Part shown: piece by piece, positions 55,604 to 63,695 of the stretch
How the letters are laid out: every line of letters begins with the position of its first letter
Numbering within the stretch: position 1 is the stretch's first letter
Source of the DNA: Burkholderia glumae LMG 2196 = ATCC 33617
Lineage (GTDB): Bacteria; Pseudomonadota; Gammaproteobacteria; Burkholderiales; Burkholderiaceae
Reading direction: 5' to 3'
DNA length: 64,000 nt
Assembly (NCBI RefSeq): GCF_000960995.1
Contig: NZ_CP009435.1
Location: 1,860,001-1,924,000, forward strand
The notes under the pieces: model-generated
The model's input: the letters and a program-made list of their open reading frames with translations, nothing else
Database searches by the model: none
What the model was told of the DNA's origin: nothing
Made by a program: the position numbers and the translations under genes

Positions 55604-56527
55604 ATGATCTACAGCATGACGGGCTACGCGAGCGCGACGCGCGAACTCGTGGCCACTTCCGGCAATGGCACCACCAGCGTGTCGGTCGAACTGCGCACGG
55701 TGAATTCGCGCTTCCTGGACCTCAATTTCCGAATGCCGGACGACGTGCGCGTCTGCGAGCCGGCCTTGCGCGAGATGCTGATGACGAAGCTCTCGCGCGG
55801 CAAGGTCGACGTGCGCATCAACCTGCAGCGCAGCGAGCAGACCGCTCAGGCGGGCGCGCTCAACGGTACCGCGCTCGGCCAGCTGGCCGAGCTGGAGCGC
55901 TCGGTGCTGGCCGCGTTTCCGGGCGCGGAGCGGCTGCGCGCAGGCGAGATCCTGCGCTGGCCCGGTGTGCTCGCCGAGAGCGGCGTGTCGGTCGAGGCGC
56001 TGCGCGACGCGGTGCTGGCCTGCGGCAAGGAGGCGATCGGCGAGCTCGTGGTGGTGCGCTCGCGCGAAGGTGCGCAACTGGCCACGATGCTGCTTGCGAA
56101 CGTCACCGAGATGGAAGCGATCGTCGCGCGCATCACGCCGCTCGTGCCGGAGCTGATCGCCAAGCACCAGCAGAAGATCGTCGAGCGCTTGCAGGAAGCG
56201 CTCGGCATCGCGGCGCCCGAGGGCGCGCAGACGGTGGTCACGCGCGAGGAAGCGGCCGAACGCATCCGTCAGGAAGTGACGATGTACGGAATTCGCATCG
56301 ACATCGCCGAAGAGCTGCAGCGGCTCACCGCGCATCTGAACGAGACGCGCCACGTGATCGAGAAGGGGGGCCGCGTGGGCAAGCGGCTCGACTTCATGAT
56401 GCAGGAACTGAACCGCGAGGCGAACACGCTGGGCTCGAAGGCGGCCGCCAAGGAGCTGGCCGACGCATCGATGGCGCTCAAGCTGCTGATCGAGCAGATG
56501 CGTGAGCAAGTGCAAAACCTGGAGTAA
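55604..56527 (+). CDS. YicC/YloC family endoribonuclease
   Basis: A 307-residue protein. The N-terminal YicC_N domain starts MIYSMTGYASATRE and contains VSVELRTVNSRFLDLNFRMP. The C-terminal DUF1732 region has RIRQEVTMYGIRIDIAEELQ, LTAHLNETRHVIEKGG and GKRLDFMMQELNREANTLGS-type sequence. Relatives are hexameric RNA-cleaving enzymes involved in sRNA turnover and stationary-phase survival. The start at 55604 is the canonical MIYSMTGYA; an upstream in-frame ATG was rejected. It lies 6 bp before gmk. Confidence 0.92.
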   Translation: MIYSMTGYASATRELVATSGNGTTSVSVELRTVNSRFLDLNFRMPDDVRVCEPALREMLMTKLSRGKVDVRINLQRSEQTAQAGALNGTALGQLAELERSVLAAFPGAERLRAGEILRWPGVLAESGVSVEALRDAVLACGKEAIGELVVVRSREGAQLATMLLANVTEMEAIVARITPLVPELIAKHQQKIVERLQEALGIAAPEGAQTVVTREEAAERIRQEVTMYGIRIDIAEELQRLTAHLNETRHVIEKGGRVGKRLDFMMQELNREANTLGSKAAAKELADASMALKLLIEQMREQVQNLE

Positions 56528-56533
56528 CGCAAG

Positions 56534-57208
56534 ATGACCGAATCGAACCGAGACGCGCACGCGCTGCATGCCGGCGCGTATCCCGGCAACCTGTTCATGG
56601 TGGTGGCCCCGTCGGGCGCCGGCAAGTCGACGCTCGTGAACGCGCTGCTCGCGCAGGACGACGAGATCCGCCTGTCGATCTCGTACACGACGCGCAAGCC
56701 GCGCCCGGGCGAGCAGGACGGCGAGCACTATCACTTCACGAGCGTCGAGGACTTCCGCGCGCGCCATGCGGCGCACGAATTCCTCGAAAGCGCCGAGGTG
56801 CACGGCAACTACTACGGCACCTCGCGCGTCTGGATCGAGGAGCAGATGGCGAGCGGGCGCGACGTACTGCTCGAGATCGACTGGCAGGGCGCGCAGCAGG
56901 TCAAGAAGCAGTTCCGCAACGCGGTCGGGATCTTCATCCTGCCGCCCTCGCTCGCGGCCCTCGAGGAACGTCTGAAGAAACGCGGCCAGGACGAGCCGAA
57001 CGTGATCACGCGGCGCCTGCTCGCAGCGGGCAGCGAGATCGCGCACGCTTCCGAGGCCGAATACGTGGTGATCAACGAGCACTTCGACACGGCACTGGCC
57101 GAGTTGCGGCGCATCGTGGCCGCCACGCGGCTGCGCTTCGCCTCGCAATACGCACGCCACACCGAGCTTTTCATCGAGCTCGGCATCCATCTCCCGCACG
57201 CCGAGTGA
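56534..57208 (+). CDS. gmk: Guanylate kinase
   Basis: Phosphorylates GMP to GDP. The 224-residue product carries the P-loop VVAPSGAGKSTLVNALL near residue 25, the GMP-binding SISYTTRKPRPGEQDGEHYHF, EVHGNYYGTSR, and DWQGAQQVKKQF. The start at 56534 gives about 15 residues before the core. It belongs to the yicC-gmk-rpoZ-spoT operon; guanine nucleotide supply stands beside the (p)ppGpp enzyme. Confidence 0.96.
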   Translation: MTESNRDAHALHAGAYPGNLFMVVAPSGAGKSTLVNALLAQDDEIRLSISYTTRKPRPGEQDGEHYHFTSVEDFRARHAAHEFLESAEVHGNYYGTSRVWIEEQMASGRDVLLEIDWQGAQQVKKQFRNAVGIFILPPSLAALEERLKKRGQDEPNVITRRLLAAGSEIAHASEAEYVVINEHFDTALAELRRIVAATRLRFASQYARHTELFIELGIHLPHAE

Positions 57209-57267
57209 AGGCGAGGGACGAGGGACATAAGGTAGAATAGCCAACATATTCAGAAGGAACACCCACC

Positions 57268-57471
57268 ATGGCTCGCATTACCGTCGAAGACTGCCTGAAG
57301 CAGATCCCGAACCGCTTCGAACTGGCGCTCGCCGCCACCTACCGCGCGCGGCAGCTCGCGCAAGGCCACACGCCGAAGATCGAAAGCCGCGACAAGCCCA
57401 CCGTGGTCGCGCTGCGCGAAATCGCGGCCGGCCAGGTCGGCATCGAGATGCTGAAGAAAGTGCCGGTTTAA
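57268..57471 (+). CDS. rpoZ: RNA polymerase omega subunit
   Basis: Small subunit that wraps the beta-prime C-terminus and forms part of a ppGpp-binding site. The 67-residue product is MARITVEDCLKQIPNRFEL with ALAATYRARQLAQG and KPTVVALREIAAGQVG, all conserved, and 67 residues is the usual length in betaproteobacteria. AGAAGGAA precedes the start. It lies immediately upstream of spoT. Confidence 0.97.
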   Translation: MARITVEDCLKQIPNRFELALAATYRARQLAQGHTPKIESRDKPTVVALREIAAGQVGIEMLKKVPV

Positions 57472-57537
57472 GGCACACTCGGTCACTCGAGTCATGTAGT
57501 CCCGTGCAACCCGACGTGCCAACCTGAGGAGGCGAAT

Positions 57538-59913
57538 ATGAGCAACTCACCATCGTCCGCCTCCGCGGAAGCCGGCCCGGCCGAAAGCACGGAAGCGACG
57601 GCCACCTCGCCGGCGCGGCAATACATCGACGCGGTCCTCGAACAGTCGTTTCGCCACCTGTTCGGGCCGACCGCCACGCCGGAGCAGCCTCGCAAGCACG
57701 GCGTCGTTTCGATCGCGAAGCTGACGGCCGCGCTTGCCGAGTATCTGCCCCCGGAAGAAATCAAAGAGGTGAAGGCGGCGTTTCACTTCAGTGACGAAGC
57801 CCACCTCGGTCAATATCGCCAGAGCGGCGAACCCTACATCACCCATCCCGTCGCCGTCGCCGAAATCTGCGCCGGCTGGAAGCTCGACGCCCAGGCCGTC
57901 ATGGCCGCGTTGCTGCACGACGTGATGGAGGACCAGGGCGTCATGAAGAGCGAACTCGCTGAGCGCTTCGGCCCGAAGGTGGCCGAGCTCGTTGACGGGC
58001 TCTCCAAGCTCGACAAGATGGAGTTTCGCAGCCGCGAGGAAGCGCAGGCGGAAAACTTCCGCAAGATGCTGCTCGCGATGGCGCGCGACGTGCGCGTGAT
58101 CCTCGTGAAGCTGGCCGACCGCCTGCACAACATGCGCACGCTCGGCGCGGTGCCGATGGAGAAGCGCCGGCGCGTGGCGCGCGAGACGCTCGACATCTAC
58201 GCGCCGATCGCGCATCGGCTCGGCCTGAACAACACCTATCGCGAGCTGCAGGAGATGAGCTTCGCGAACTTCAACCCGCATCGCTACGCGACGCTCGAGA
58301 AGGCCGTGAAGGCCGCGCGCGGCAATCGCCGCGAGGTGGTCGGCAAGATCCTCGAGGCCGCGCATCGCACGGTGGTGGACGCCAAGCTCGATGCCGAGAT
58401 CACCGGCCGCGAGAAGACCATCTACAGCATCTACCGCAAGATGCGCGACAAGCAGCTGTCGTTCTCGCAGGTGCTCGACGTATACGGCTTTCGCGTGGTG
58501 GTCGAGCATCCGCTCGAGTGCTATACCTGCATCGGTGCGCTGCATGCGCTCTACAAGCCGGTGCCGGGCAAGTTCAAGGATTACATCGCGATCCCGAAGG
58601 TGAACGGCTACCAGTCGCTGCACACCACGGTGGTCGGCCCGTTCGGCGCGCCGATCGAGTTCCAGGTCCGTACCCGCAAGATGCACGAAATCGCCGAGGC
58701 AGGCGTGGCCGCGCACTGGCTCTACAAGAATGGCGGTGCCGACCTCAACGACGTGCAGAAGCGCGCCCACCAGTGGCTCAAGTCGCTGCTCGATATTCAG
58801 AGCGAGGCGGGCGACTCAAGCGAGTTCCTCGAACACGTCAAGATCGACCTGTTCCCCGACGCCGTCTACGTGTTCACGCCGAAGTCGAAGATCATGGCGC
58901 TGCCGCGCGGCGCGACGGCGCTCGACTTCGCCTACGCCGTGCACAGCGATCTCGGCAACCAGTGCGTGGCGGTCAAGATCAACAACGAACTGCTGCCGCT
59001 GCGCACCGAACTCAAGAGCGGCGACATCGTCGAGGTGATCACGGCGCCGTACTCGAAGCCGAACCCGGTCTGGCTCGGCTTCGTGCGTACCGGCAAGGCG
59101 CGTTCGGCGATCCGCCACTACCTGAAGACGATGCGTCTGAACGAATCGGTGCAGCTCGGCGAACGGCTCGTCGACCAGAGCCTCAAGGGTTACGGTCTCG
59201 CGCTGGCCGACGTGCAGCCCGATGTATGGGACAAGCTCGTGCAGTGGACCGGCAACAAGAGCCGCCAGGAAATCTTCGCGGACATCGGCCTCGGCCGGCG
59301 CGTGCCCGCGGTGATGGCCAAGCGCATCGAGGTGCTGATGAGCGGGCGCGACGCCGACGACGATCTGCCGCGCGCCGACCGTCCGGCGCACAACGCGCCG
59401 CCGGTCGCGATCACCGGCACCGAGGGGATGTCGGTGCAGCTCTCGGCGTGCTGCCGGCCGATTCCCGGCGACAGCATCATGGGCTACATCGGCATCGGTC
59501 TGGGCATGGCGATCCATACGACGGATTGCCGCGTGGCGCAGCGCATTCACCGGCGCGACCCGGGCCGCTGGATCGACGTTGCCTGGGCGCCGCAGCCGGG
59601 CCGCCTGTTCGACGTGGCGGTGAAGGCGCTGGTGAAGAATACCAAGGGTATTTTCGCGCGCGTCGCGGCCGACATCACCTCGGCCGACGCGAATATCGTC
59701 CACATTGCGATGGACGAGGATCTGTCGCACGAATCGACGGTGCTGCGCTTCGTGATCCAGGTGAGCGACCGCGTCCACCTCGCGAACGTGATGCGGCGCG
59801 TGCGAACCAACCCGGACGTGATGCGGATCATGCGCGAGCGGTCGAGCGACGACACGACCCATACGCGCCACGACGGCGGGATGCGCATCGACCGGGAACG
59901 GCACGACTACTGA
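57538..59913 (+). CDS. spoT: Bifunctional (p)ppGpp synthetase/hydrolase SpoT
   Basis: Makes and degrades the stringent-response alarmone. The 791-residue product has a variable N-terminus (1-75), then the HD hydrolase domain with ALLHDVMEDQ (about 121-130; intact HDxxED). The synthetase domain has KTIYSIYRKMRDKQLSFSQV, YGFRVVVEHPLECY and NGYQSLHTTVVGP. The TGS domain is at about 435-500 (VYVFTPKSKIMALPRGATAL), with a conserved Cys motif (SACCRPIPGDSIMGYI) and a C-terminal ACT domain. The intact hydrolase motif makes it SpoT rather than RelA. Last gene of yicC-gmk-rpoZ-spoT. Confidence 0.96.
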   Translation: MSNSPSSASAEAGPAESTEATATSPARQYIDAVLEQSFRHLFGPTATPEQPRKHGVVSIAKLTAALAEYLPPEEIKEVKAAFHFSDEAHLGQYRQSGEPYITHPVAVAEICAGWKLDAQAVMAALLHDVMEDQGVMKSELAERFGPKVAELVDGLSKLDKMEFRSREEAQAENFRKMLLAMARDVRVILVKLADRLHNMRTLGAVPMEKRRRVARETLDIYAPIAHRLGLNNTYRELQEMSFANFNPHRYATLEKAVKAARGNRREVVGKILEAAHRTVVDAKLDAEITGREKTIYSIYRKMRDKQLSFSQVLDVYGFRVVVEHPLECYTCIGALHALYKPVPGKFKDYIAIPKVNGYQSLHTTVVGPFGAPIEFQVRTRKMHEIAEAGVAAHWLYKNGGADLNDVQKRAHQWLKSLLDIQSEAGDSSEFLEHVKIDLFPDAVYVFTPKSKIMALPRGATALDFAYAVHSDLGNQCVAVKINNELLPLRTELKSGDIVEVITAPYSKPNPVWLGFVRTGKARSAIRHYLKTMRLNESVQLGERLVDQSLKGYGLALADVQPDVWDKLVQWTGNKSRQEIFADIGLGRRVPAVMAKRIEVLMSGRDADDDLPRADRPAHNAPPVAITGTEGMSVQLSACCRPIPGDSIMGYIGIGLGMAIHTTDCRVAQRIHRRDPGRWIDVAWAPQPGRLFDVAVKALVKNTKGIFARVAADITSADANIVHIAMDEDLSHESTVLRFVIQVSDRVHLANVMRRVRTNPDVMRIMRERSSDDTTHTRHDGGMRIDRERHDY

Positions 59914-59957
59914 CAGGCCGGCGGCGCCGGCTGCCGGGCCAGGAAAAATCCGACCCG

Positions 59958-59991
59958 AAAAACAAAAGGGCCTTCCCGGAGGAAGGCCCTT
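59958..59991. terminator. Bidirectional intrinsic terminator (spoT and tRNA-Arg genes)
   Basis: AAGGGCCTTCC (59966-59976), loop CGGA, and GGAAGGCCCTT (59981-59991) form an 11-bp stem. On the minus strand it is followed by TTTTGTTTTT, a strong terminator for the tRNA genes. On the plus strand it ends spoT transcription less ideally. Confidence 0.85.
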
Positions 59992-59998
59992 CAAAATA

Positions 59999-60075
59999 TG
60001 GCGCGGCTGGCAGGATTCGAACCCACGACCCCTTGGTTCGTAGCCAAGTACTCTATCCAACTGAGCTACAGCCGC
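59999..60075 (-). tRNA. tRNA-Arg(ACG), copy 1
   Basis: A 77-nt tRNA on the minus strand with acceptor GCGGCTG/CAGCCGC, D-loop AGCTCAGTTGGATAGAG, anticodon loop CTACGAA (anticodon ACG), T-loop GTTCGAATC and encoded GCCA. ACG becomes ICG by deamination and reads CGU/CGC/CGA. Identical to the copy 58 bp upstream. Confidence 0.98.
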
Positions 60076-60133
60076 ACGCAAACGCTACTGCATCGTACTG
60101 CCGGGAGATCCCGTAGGACAACCCGTTAAAAGG

Positions 60134-60210
60134 TGGCGCGGCTGGCAGGATTCGAACCCACGACCCCTTGGTTCGTAGCCAAGTACTCTATCCAACTGAG
60201 CTACAGCCGC
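60134..60210 (-). tRNA. tRNA-Arg(ACG), copy 2
   Basis: The same 77-nt sequence as copy 1, read from the minus strand, with anticodon ACG and encoded CCA. It lies upstream of copy 1, so both probably come from one tandem transcript that ends at 59958-59991. Confidence 0.98.
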
Positions 60211-60324
60211 ACGCAGAAGTGAGATTATAGCAAGGTTTTTTGAAAAGGGAAGTATTCGGCGCCAATTTCTTCGTGAAGACCATTCGTGTACCCTTGAAGC
60301 ATCTCACGGGTAGTCTGGAACGGA

Positions 60325-60885
60325 ATGAACAAGGCGTTTGTGAAGGAGTCGGACGGCGACGATGACGAGCTCGATGCGGCCTTGCCGCCGATCCCGGCCG
60401 GCGCGAAGAACTACATCACGCCAGCCGGTCATAAGCGGCTGCGCGACGAGTTGCTGCAACTGATCGACGAGGAACGGCCCGAGGTGGTCAAGCTGGTTTC
60501 GTGGGCCGCCTCGAACGGGGACCGCTCCGAGAACGGCGACTACATCTATGGCAAGCGGCGGCTGCGCGAGATCGATCGACGCATCCGCTTCCTGACCAAG
60601 CGGCTCGATCTGGCCGAGGTGGTCGACGCGAGCCGGCAGGAGAGCACCGATCAGGTGTTCTTCGGCGCGACCGTCGATTATGCGACCGAGGACGGCGAGG
60701 AGCACACCATCACGATCGTCGGCGTCGACGAGGTCGATCTGGACCGCGGTCACGTCAGTTGGGTCTCGCCGATCGCACGCGCGCTGCTGAAGGCGCGCAT
60801 CGGCGATACGGTCACGCTGGTGACGCCGGGCGGCCCGCAGCCCGTGGACGTGCTCGACGTCCGTTACCCGGCGCCCGCCGCATGA
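60325..60885 (+). CDS. greB: Transcription elongation factor GreB
   Basis: GreB rescues backtracked RNA polymerase by stimulating transcript cleavage through the secondary channel. The 186-residue product has about 20 extra acidic N-terminal residues, then the coiled-coil domain starting YITPAGHKRLRDELLQLIDE. The coiled-coil tip holds the acidic residues in SENGDYIYGKRRLREIDRRI. The C-terminal FKBP-like domain has GATVDYATEDGEEHTITIVG and SPIARALLKARIGD. GreB-type YIYGK replaces the GreA sequence. A shared terminator follows. Confidence 0.94.
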   Translation: MNKAFVKESDGDDDELDAALPPIPAGAKNYITPAGHKRLRDELLQLIDEERPEVVKLVSWAASNGDRSENGDYIYGKRRLREIDRRIRFLTKRLDLAEVVDASRQESTDQVFFGATVDYATEDGEEHTITIVGVDEVDLDRGHVSWVSPIARALLKARIGDTVTLVTPGGPQPVDVLDVRYPAPAA

Positions 60886-60940
60886 CTGCCCGGCTGCCGG
60901 CCGCACCGGCCTGACGCCGGCATCGGCCCCGCCCCAAAGC

Positions 60941-60967
60941 AAAAAAGCGCCCCGCAGGGCGCTTTTG
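60941..60967. terminator. Bidirectional intrinsic terminator (greB and porin)
   Basis: AAAAGCGCCC (60943-60952), loop CGCA, and GGGCGCTTTT (60957-60966) form a 10-bp stem with an A-run before and T-run after. It works in both directions between convergent genes. Confidence 0.9.
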
Positions 60968-61012
60968 TCATGCGCGCCGCCGGATGGCAGCGGCGGGTCA
61001 GGACAGGCTCGA

Positions 61013-62164
61013 TCAGAAGCGGTGACGCAGGCCGGCCGTGACGGCGATCTGCTTGTTCGTCGACGAAGCGCCGCCCAGACCGTTCACGTAGGCACCGATC
61101 CCCAGGCCGTCGTTGCTGACGTGCTGGTATTCGCCCTGCAGGTAGACGTCGGTGCGCTTGGACAGCGCATACGAGGTCTGCAGGTTGAACTGGTTCCAGC
61201 CCGGATGACGGCCGTCGAGGAAGCCGGCCGTGTAGGTCCAGGAGCCGGCGACCGACAGGGCCGGCGTGAGCGCGTAGCGGGCGTTGACTTCGTAGTTGTT
61301 GAAGCGCGCGAAGGTGCCGTCCAGACCGAAGCCTGCCGCCGTGCCCGACGGGCTGGCCGCGATGCCGAGCGCACGATTCACGCGCGTCTGCGTGAACACG
61401 AAGCCTGCGGTGGCCGGGCCGAACGTGTAGCTCAGGCCGCCGCCGAACACGCGCTGGCGCTTGCCGACGAAGGTGTTGTCGCCCGCCACCGCGCCGCCCG
61501 TGTTCGACAGCGTCGCCGACGTGAGGCCGGTGATGTTGTTGTCGAGTTGCAGGTAGCCGGCTGCGAAGTTGAAGCCGAGGTACGAATACGACACGCCGCC
61601 GCTGAATGCGCGGTTGTTCGAGAACTGGCCGCTGTTCGAGAAGCCGTACAGGCCGCCGAACTTCAGGCCGCCGTAGTTGACGCTCGTGTACTTGACCGAG
61701 TTGTTGACGCGGAACGAGTTGTTCAGGTTGTCATTGTCGAACGGGTGGGCGAACTGCGTGCCGCCGTATTGCGAGCCCGTCAGCGACAGCGGGCCGAGGA
61801 AGTCCACGACGCTGTCGTACTGGCGGCCGAGCGTGACCGAGCCGAACTGGCTGTGGCCGAGGCCCACATATGCCTGACGGCCGAATTCGCGGCCGCCTTG
61901 CTTGAACGTGCCGTTGTTGATGCCGAAACCGTTTTCGAGCACGAAGATCGCCTTCAGGCCGCCGCCCAGATCTTCATTGCCGCGCAGGCCCCAGCGGCTG
62001 CCGTTGACCGAGCCGCTCGTTTCCGACCACGCGCTGTGGCCGCCCTGGTTGTTCGCGTAGGTGATGCCGGCGTCGATCAGGCCGTACAGCGTCACGCTGC
62101 TCTGAGCATGTGCAGCCGTTGCGAAGACGCCCGAAAGCGCAGCCACGAGTAGAGTCTTTTTCAT
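61013..62164 (-). CDS. Gram-negative trimeric porin (OmpC/Opc-like, Burkholderia type)
   Basis: A general outer-membrane diffusion porin of the betaproteobacterial Porin_4 family. The 383-residue product has the signal peptide MKKTLLVAALSGVFATAAHA and the mature start QSSVTLYGLIDAGITYANNQ. It has the G-x-x-G-L-x-x-I-F-x-L-E-N strand pattern, the ROYDSVVDFLGPL-like constriction loop (GRQYDSVVDFLGPLSLTGSQ), many alternating aromatic beta strands and a C-terminal Phe (LRHRF) for BAM recognition. The start at 62164 has GGAGATG upstream. Sixteen strands are expected. The divergent region upstream contains a possible small RNA. Confidence 0.93.
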   Translation of the reverse strand: MKKTLLVAALSGVFATAAHAQSSVTLYGLIDAGITYANNQGGHSAWSETSGSVNGSRWGLRGNEDLGGGLKAIFVLENGFGINNGTFKQGGREFGRQAYVGLGHSQFGSVTLGRQYDSVVDFLGPLSLTGSQYGGTQFAHPFDNDNLNNSFRVNNSVKYTSVNYGGLKFGGLYGFSNSGQFSNNRAFSGGVSYSYLGFNFAAGYLQLDNNITGLTSATLSNTGGAVAGDNTFVGKRQRVFGGGLSYTFGPATAGFVFTQTRVNRALGIAASPSGTAAGFGLDGTFARFNNYEVNARYALTPALSVAGSWTYTAGFLDGRHPGWNQFNLQTSYALSKRTDVYLQGEYQHVSNDGLGIGAYVNGLGGASSTNKQIAVTAGLRHRF

Positions 62165-62586
62165 TGATTCATCTCCATCAGGCGGAGGCGCAGGTCCTCC
62201 GCAACGCGGGATAGTCGGCCAGCACCGGGTAGAGCGCAGTGCGGCGTGTTCAGGGTGGCGCCACAAGGCGCCGCAAATCTCCAAACCCGAGCGAAGTGTA
62301 AGAGGGAGCTGGCCATCTTCGTGGCTTGCACTTTAAGCAATAATGAATTTAAGTTTAAGAAATGATCAAAAATCGCCCGGAAACCTTTGTCAGACAAGGA
62401 AAGCCGCGGTTCGGCGGGAATGGGTCGGCGTCGCGAGCAAAGCTCGGCCGTTGCGTGGTGGCGACAGAAACGCGCGATGAGTCGGGCCGAATTGGAGGTG
62501 GGGCGGTACGCGGGATTGTTGAGTCTTCGACAATAGACGTTTGTGAAGACCGCCGCTAATGCGGCACGGTGCAATCGTTATACTGG
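62165..62586. other. Porin upstream region
   Basis: No gene. An AT-rich block at about 62325-62365 (AAGCAATAATGAATTTAAG) is the likely promoter of the porin on the minus strand. A hairpin CCGC-TAAT-GCGG lies at about 62553-62564. Confidence 0.45.
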
Positions 62587-62589
62587 CTT

Positions 62590-62674
62590 CGCTGCTTTCC
62601 GAAGCAGACTTTTTCGTTGACGGAAAAGATCTCCAAACCTTTGTCGGCGCGACTTCCCGGTCGCGCTTTTTTTT
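62590..62674 (+). ncRNA. Possible small RNA upstream of the porin gene
   Basis: A possible -10 element TATACT (62579-62584) precedes a segment with hairpin CTGCTT-TCCG-AAGCAG (62592-62607) and five T. After an unpaired A-rich middle part comes an intrinsic terminator at 62647-62674. No -35 of good quality was found and no open frame is present. Small RNAs next to porin genes often regulate them, but that is only analogy here. Confidence 0.4.
62647..62674 (+). terminator. Strong intrinsic terminator
   Basis: GCGCGAC (62647-62653), loop TTCCCG, and GTCGCGC (62660-62666) are followed by eight T. No protein gene on the plus strand lies upstream, so it must end a non-coding transcript or divergent read-out. 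Confidence 0.85.
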
Positions 62675-62715
62675 GCCATTGCTCGGCGGCCGTTGACGCA
62701 GCCTGCCGGCCGGAT

Positions 62716-62976
62716 TCAATTGCGGCGGCTCCGTGGTGCCGGCTTGGCGTCTGAGGCTTCGCATGCCGGCACCACGCCGGCCGGCTGAGCCCAGTCTTCC
62801 ATCACATAGTGCCGCGCATCCAGCGGTGAGGCGAGCAGGTTCTGCCAATGGTCACCGTGCCAGGTGGTGTCGAATTCGGCATCAAGCGGGTGGGCCGCGG
62901 GCGCCGCCTTGATCTCCTTATGGCGATGCCGCATGCCGAGCCGGTGCGCGAAACGTTTCAGTCTGTCGAGCAGCAT
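62716..62976 (-). CDS. Hypothetical protein
   Basis: An 86-residue frame starting MLLDRLKRFAHRLGMRHRHK, with GGGGGCGGAT just before it. The N-terminus is basic and amphipathic, the middle contains DAEFDTTWHGDHWQNLLAS and ARHYVMEDWAQP, and the tail is Ala/Pro/Arg-rich. A start 23 codons upstream is also open. No domain was recognised. Coding bias and a composition of Trp/His/Asp clusters suggest a real small cytoplasmic protein, but this is uncertain. Confidence 0.5.
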   Translation of the reverse strand: MLLDRLKRFAHRLGMRHRHKEIKAAPAAHPLDAEFDTTWHGDHWQNLLASPLDARHYVMEDWAQPAGVVPACEASDAKPAPRSRRN

Positions 62977-63222
62977 ATCCGCCCCCTGTGCTTCCCTAGC
63001 TTGGTCCAGCATCGCAAAACCGGCTGTCCATGCCAACCCGGACAAATACCAAGTAATCGCTATTTTTCACCCGATCGGTATTTTTTGCTTTTCTGTTAAT
63101 TAAAATGAATACCCCTAGCAATAATGACAGGTTGTACGTGACTAAATGCTCCATTTTGTTGATGGCGTACCGTTTCCATCGCGATCGAGGTCAAGTCCGA
63201 TAAGAAGATTTGAAGAATTTTC
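62977..63222. other. AT-rich upstream region of the cold-shock gene
   Basis: This stretch is clearly more AT-rich than its surroundings (for example TTAATTAAAATGAAT at about 63096). It holds no recognised gene and probably carries the promoter of the hypothetical gene and upstream elements for csp. Confidence 0.4.
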
Positions 63223-63252
63223 TTGACGAGCCCAGAGCCTCCCATTTATAAA
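63223..63252 (+). promoter_or_regulatory. Sigma70 promoter of the cold-shock gene
   Basis: TTGACG (63223-63228) and TATAAA (63247-63252) are 18 bp apart. A transcript from about 63260 would have a 5' untranslated leader of about 115 nt, typical of cold-shock genes. Confidence 0.7.
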
Positions 63253-63374
63253 AGCACCACGAAGTCTGCGGTGCTTACTGCTCATCGTCCATCAGGTTTA
63301 GCGGGGCCGAGGCTTTCGGTGACGGCACTCACGAGTTGCTCGTTTTATTTATAATCGTTTGGGGAATCAGGAAT

Positions 63375-63578
63375 ATGGATACCGGTATCGTGAAATGGTT
63401 TAACGATGCTAAGGGCTTTGGCTTTATTACGTCGGACAACGGTGGCGAAGACCTGTTCGCGCACTTCTCGGAAATCCGCATGGACGGCTTCAAGACGCTG
63501 AAGGAAAATCAGCGTGTCTCGTTCGACGTGAAGACCGGGCCGAAAGGCAAGCAGGCAGCGAACATCCAGGCGCTGTAA
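63375..63578 (+). CDS. Cold-shock protein (CspA family)
   Basis: A 67-residue single-stranded nucleic acid chaperone with the five-stranded OB fold. It has RNP1 KGFGFIT and RNP2 LFAHFSEI, starting MDTGIVKWFNDAKGFGF and ending KGKQAANIQAL. It melts RNA structures at low temperature or in rapid growth. The start at 63375 is the canonical N-terminus; an upstream in-frame ATG would add 13 residues from the leader. A strong terminator follows. Confidence 0.96.
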   Translation: MDTGIVKWFNDAKGFGFITSDNGGEDLFAHFSEIRMDGFKTLKENQRVSFDVKTGPKGKQAANIQAL

Positions 63579-63599
63579 TCCGGGTTGACCCGGAGTCCG

Positions 63600-63630
63600 G
63601 CCCCCGCTTTGGCGGGGGCTTTGTGTTTTT
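63600..63630 (+). terminator. Intrinsic terminator of csp
   Basis: GCCCCCGC (63600-63607), loop TTTG, and GCGGGGGC (63612-63619) are followed by TTTGTGTTTTT. Confidence 0.92.
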
Positions 63631-63695
63631 GGCGGGTAGAATCGGCAGCATGCGCGCTGTTTCGCGTGTTCCAACCGGTATCGCTTACTGCTGAC

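Noticed and set aside
59890..60116. Frame continuing after spoT with GRIRTHDPLVRSQVLYPTEL
   Set aside because: Translation of the antisense of tRNA-Arg; a classic annotation artefact.
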